DNA of 64,000 nucleotides, from the NCBI RefSeq assembly GCF_014652795.1, contig NZ_BMZM01000002.1:808025-872024 (forward strand). The letters run 5' to 3'. The position numbers were made by a program, and so were the translations under genes. Positions 62,120-64,000 of this stretch are shown here, one piece after another. How positions within the stretch are numbered: position 1 is the stretch's first letter; each line of letters starts with the position of its first letter. The stretch is from Kushneria pakistanensis (lineage in GTDB: Bacteria; Pseudomonadota; Gammaproteobacteria; Pseudomonadales; Halomonadaceae). Below the pieces are notes generated by a model. The model searched no databases and was not told the origin of the DNA. It saw nothing but the letters and a program-made list of their open reading frames with translations.

Positions 62120-63940
62120 TTAGGGCGAGAGCGGCTGCGTCTTTTCGGAAAGCCAGGTGCGGGTCTCATCGTCCAGCTTTGGCGCCAGGCGCTCGAACAC
62201 CGTGCGGTGATAGTCGTCCAGCCAGGCGATCTCGTCATCGCGCAGCAGCGCACGCTCGATCAGGCGAGTATCGATCGGGCACAGGGTAAGCGTTTCGAAC
62301 TCGAGGAAGGCGTCACCCTCAAGGGTGTCAACGTCCTTCACCACGCGGTTGGCGACCAGATTTTCGATGCGAATGCCCCACTGATTCGGACGATAAAGGC
62401 CGGGCTCGATCGAGGTGATCATGCCCTCGCGCATGGCGGTCTGTGGCGTGGGCGCGGCACCGCGGGAGATGACCTGCGGGCCTTCGTGCACGTTGAGGAA
62501 ATAGCCCACCCCGTGGCCGGTGCCGTGACCGTAATCGAGACCTGCTTCCCATAGCGGGGCGCGGGCGATGGCGTCCAGTCGCGGCGCTTCAATGCCTGCC
62601 GGGAAGCGGGTGCGCGACAGCGCCATCATGCCCTTGAGCACACGGGTATAGTCGGCCTTCTGGGCGGGCGTGGGCTCGCCGACCGGAATAACCCGGGTAA
62701 TGTCGGTCGTGCCATCCAGATACTGGGCGCCGGAGTCGATCAGCAGCAGTCCCTGGCCTTCGATGCTGGAGTGCGCCGATTCGGTGGCGCGATAGTGGGG
62801 CAGGGCACCGTTGGCATTGAAGCCGGCAATGGTGGGAAAGCTGCGCGAGATGAAGTGTTTCTCCCGCACGCGCTCGGCGGTCAGGCGCGCATCGATGGTC
62901 AGCTCATCAAGGTCGTCGCCACTGGCAAGCGTTGCATCGAGCCAGCACAGAAAGCGGCACAGCGCCGCGCCGTCGCGGGTCATGGCATTGCGAATGTGGA
63001 CGATGTCAGCCTCATGCTTGCAGGCCTTGGCCAGCGTCGTCGGCTGAAAGGCCTCTACCAGGGTGACGTGTTCGGGCAGCGCTTCCACCAGCGAGAGCGT
63101 GACCCGCGCCGGGTCGATCAAAAGGCGGGTGGCCTCGGGCAGGCGTGCCAGGTGATCGCGGATCTCGGCGTAGTCGTGCAACACGACGCCGTCATCTGCC
63201 AGCGCCTCGTGAAGGGTGTCCGATACCTTGTCCCGGTCGATGAACAGCCGGGTATGGTGGGCATCCACCAGCGCGTGGGCGAGAAAGACCGGGTTGTAGT
63301 CCACGTCGCTGCCGCGCAGATTGAACAGCCAGGCAATATCATCGAGTGTCGAGATCAGATGCGTATCCGCATTGGCCTCGTTCATGGCCTGGTACAAGCG
63401 GGTCAGGCGATCAGAGCGGGTCTGGCCGGTAAAGGCAGCGTCATGGGCCGTTATGGATGCCTGTGGCAGGGCCGGACGATCGGGCCAGATCTCTTCCAGC
63501 AGATCCCGGTCGCTTTTGATCGTGACGCTGTCACCCAGACGTGTCCTGAAGGCGCGATGGGCGGCCAGCGGCAACACGGCACCATCCAGCCCCAGGGTGA
63601 CAGGCGCGTGGTGATTGACGGCCAGCCAGTCGATCGGGGCGAGGATCTGCTGACCCTGCGCCACCTTCATCATGTCGATGCCGCTGCCGGAGAGCTCCTG
63701 GTCGGCCTGCACCCAGTAGCGGCTGTCGACCCAGAGGCCGGCAAAATCGCGGGTGACCAAAAGCGTGCCGACCGAGCCGGTAAAGCCCGAGAGCCATTCG
63801 CGCCCCTGCCAGTGGCCGGGCAGATACTCGGACAGGTGAGGGTCGGAAGACGGTACCAGCCAGGCATCAATCCCCTGTTCTGCCATGACCTGTCGCAGGG
63901 CGTGAAGTCGCTGTGCCGGTGTATCGATGGAAAGCGTCAT
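62120..63940 (-). CDS. Aminopeptidase P family (M24B) metallopeptidase
   Basis: A 606-aa peptidase that removes N-terminal residues before proline, in the long three-domain XPNPEP1-like form. Two creatinase-type N-terminal domains (about 1-310) precede the pita-bread catalytic domain. Metal ligands are in LLIDSGAQYLDGTTDITR, GTGHGVGYFLNVHEGP, ITSIEPGLY and GIRIENL. AGGAG precedes ATG 63940. Its start abuts the stop of an upstream gene on the same strand. Confidence 0.92.
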   Translation of the reverse strand: MTLSIDTPAQRLHALRQVMAEQGIDAWLVPSSDPHLSEYLPGHWQGREWLSGFTGSVGTLLVTRDFAGLWVDSRYWVQADQELSGSGIDMMKVAQGQQILAPIDWLAVNHHAPVTLGLDGAVLPLAAHRAFRTRLGDSVTIKSDRDLLEEIWPDRPALPQASITAHDAAFTGQTRSDRLTRLYQAMNEANADTHLISTLDDIAWLFNLRGSDVDYNPVFLAHALVDAHHTRLFIDRDKVSDTLHEALADDGVVLHDYAEIRDHLARLPEATRLLIDPARVTLSLVEALPEHVTLVEAFQPTTLAKACKHEADIVHIRNAMTRDGAALCRFLCWLDATLASGDDLDELTIDARLTAERVREKHFISRSFPTIAGFNANGALPHYRATESAHSSIEGQGLLLIDSGAQYLDGTTDITRVIPVGEPTPAQKADYTRVLKGMMALSRTRFPAGIEAPRLDAIARAPLWEAGLDYGHGTGHGVGYFLNVHEGPQVISRGAAPTPQTAMREGMITSIEPGLYRPNQWGIRIENLVANRVVKDVDTLEGDAFLEFETLTLCPIDTRLIERALLRDDEIAWLDDYHRTVFERLAPKLDDETRTWLSEKTQPLSP

Positions 63941-64000
63941 TTACGAGGTCTCCTGAGTGCCATGTCCGGCATCTTCATGGGCGCCCTTGCCGAGCAGATG
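63941..64000 (-). CDS. C-terminal end of a gene running off the window
   Basis: Nineteen codons (HLLGKGAHEDAGHGTQETS) and a TAA at 63941-63943 are open on the minus strand directly before the aminopeptidase ATG. The position and the ribosome site embedded in it suggest the tail of an upstream operon partner, but too little is present to identify it. Confidence 0.35.
   Translation of the reverse strand, partial: HLLGKGAHEDAGHGTQETS

Noticed and set aside
60367-62253. 628-codon open frame antisense to ilvD
   Set aside because: It mirrors the strongly conserved ilvD gene and arises from GC-rich third positions; no ribosome site or recognisable protein family.
1-64000. tRNA, rRNA, insertion sequences or prophage
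   Set aside because: No cloverleaf, rRNA segment, transposase, integrase, or flanking direct repeat was recognised by reading; a tRNAscan or IS search was not possible.

Overview
The window looks like chromosomal DNA of a moderately halophilic gammaproteobacterium, most likely a member of the Halomonadaceae (Halomonas/Kushneria-like). Supporting this are an ectoine hydroxylase (EctD), a complete System I cytochrome c maturation operon, a Csu-type pilus, and a bacterial rhodopsin paired with a Brp/Blh beta-carotene cleavage enzyme. No rRNA, tRNA, integrase, transposase or phage structural gene was recognised. Genus is inferred and was not tested by any search.

Layout. 1-5.2 kb: a Crp/Fnr-type regulator, a CaCA antiporter, a stress pair (DUF892 ferritin-like protein and Mn catalase) and a membrane-anchored unknown. 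5.6-11.8 kb: rhodopsin and Blh, a YejM/PbgA-type envelope sulfatase-fold protein, a PsiE-family protein, a CDF zinc exporter and small unknowns. 11.8-17.2 kb: an SDR enzyme, a two-gene sugar-nucleotide cassette (WbpE-like aminotransferase and WbpB-like dehydrogenase), an entericidin-like lipoprotein, a DUF4396 protein and RarD. 17.3-20.1 kb: an arsRCHB arsenic operon. 20.3-23.2 kb: a soluble PAS-PAS chemoreceptor (BdlA-like), an orphan sulfate-binding protein and DUF2835. 23.4-29.2 kb: a Csu-type chaperone-usher pilus operon (three spore-coat-U pilins, chaperone, usher, tip protein). 29.4-29.6 kb: a small type I-E-style CRISPR array without cas genes.

29.6-44.9 kb: mixed housekeeping and stress genes (DUF1275, CHAD, OsmC, GNAT, RhtA-like, nitronate monooxygenase-like, sulfide:quinone oxidoreductase, DUF808, thioredoxin, PAS-LuxR regulator, cyclodeaminase-like, PepSY/DUF2946 copper or iron-linked pair, DUF4105, DUF2243, CtaG). 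A strong non-coding RNA candidate sits at 37281-37502 on the minus strand: it has ten GGA motifs, at least six of them in hairpin loops, and a terminator, which is the architecture of CsrB/RsmZ-type CsrA-sequestering RNAs.

45.1-51.8 kb: ccmABCDEFGHI in one overlapping operon. 52-55.8 kb: a second DUF892 gene, then a tightly overlapping four-gene operon (acyl-CoA dehydrogenase-like, PIG-L deacetylase, NodS-like methyltransferase, GT2 glycosyltransferase) whose enzyme set resembles Nod-factor logic and whose product is unknown. 56-64 kb: YceI, an NlpC/P60 hydrolase, EctD, a fumarylacetoacetase-family enzyme, IlvD with a long structured leader, a PepP-like aminopeptidase and the tail of one more gene running off the window.

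The main candidates for something undescribed are the CsrA-sponge-like RNA, the Nod-like four-gene operon, and the rhodopsin that has Ser at the usual cytoplasmic proton-donor position.
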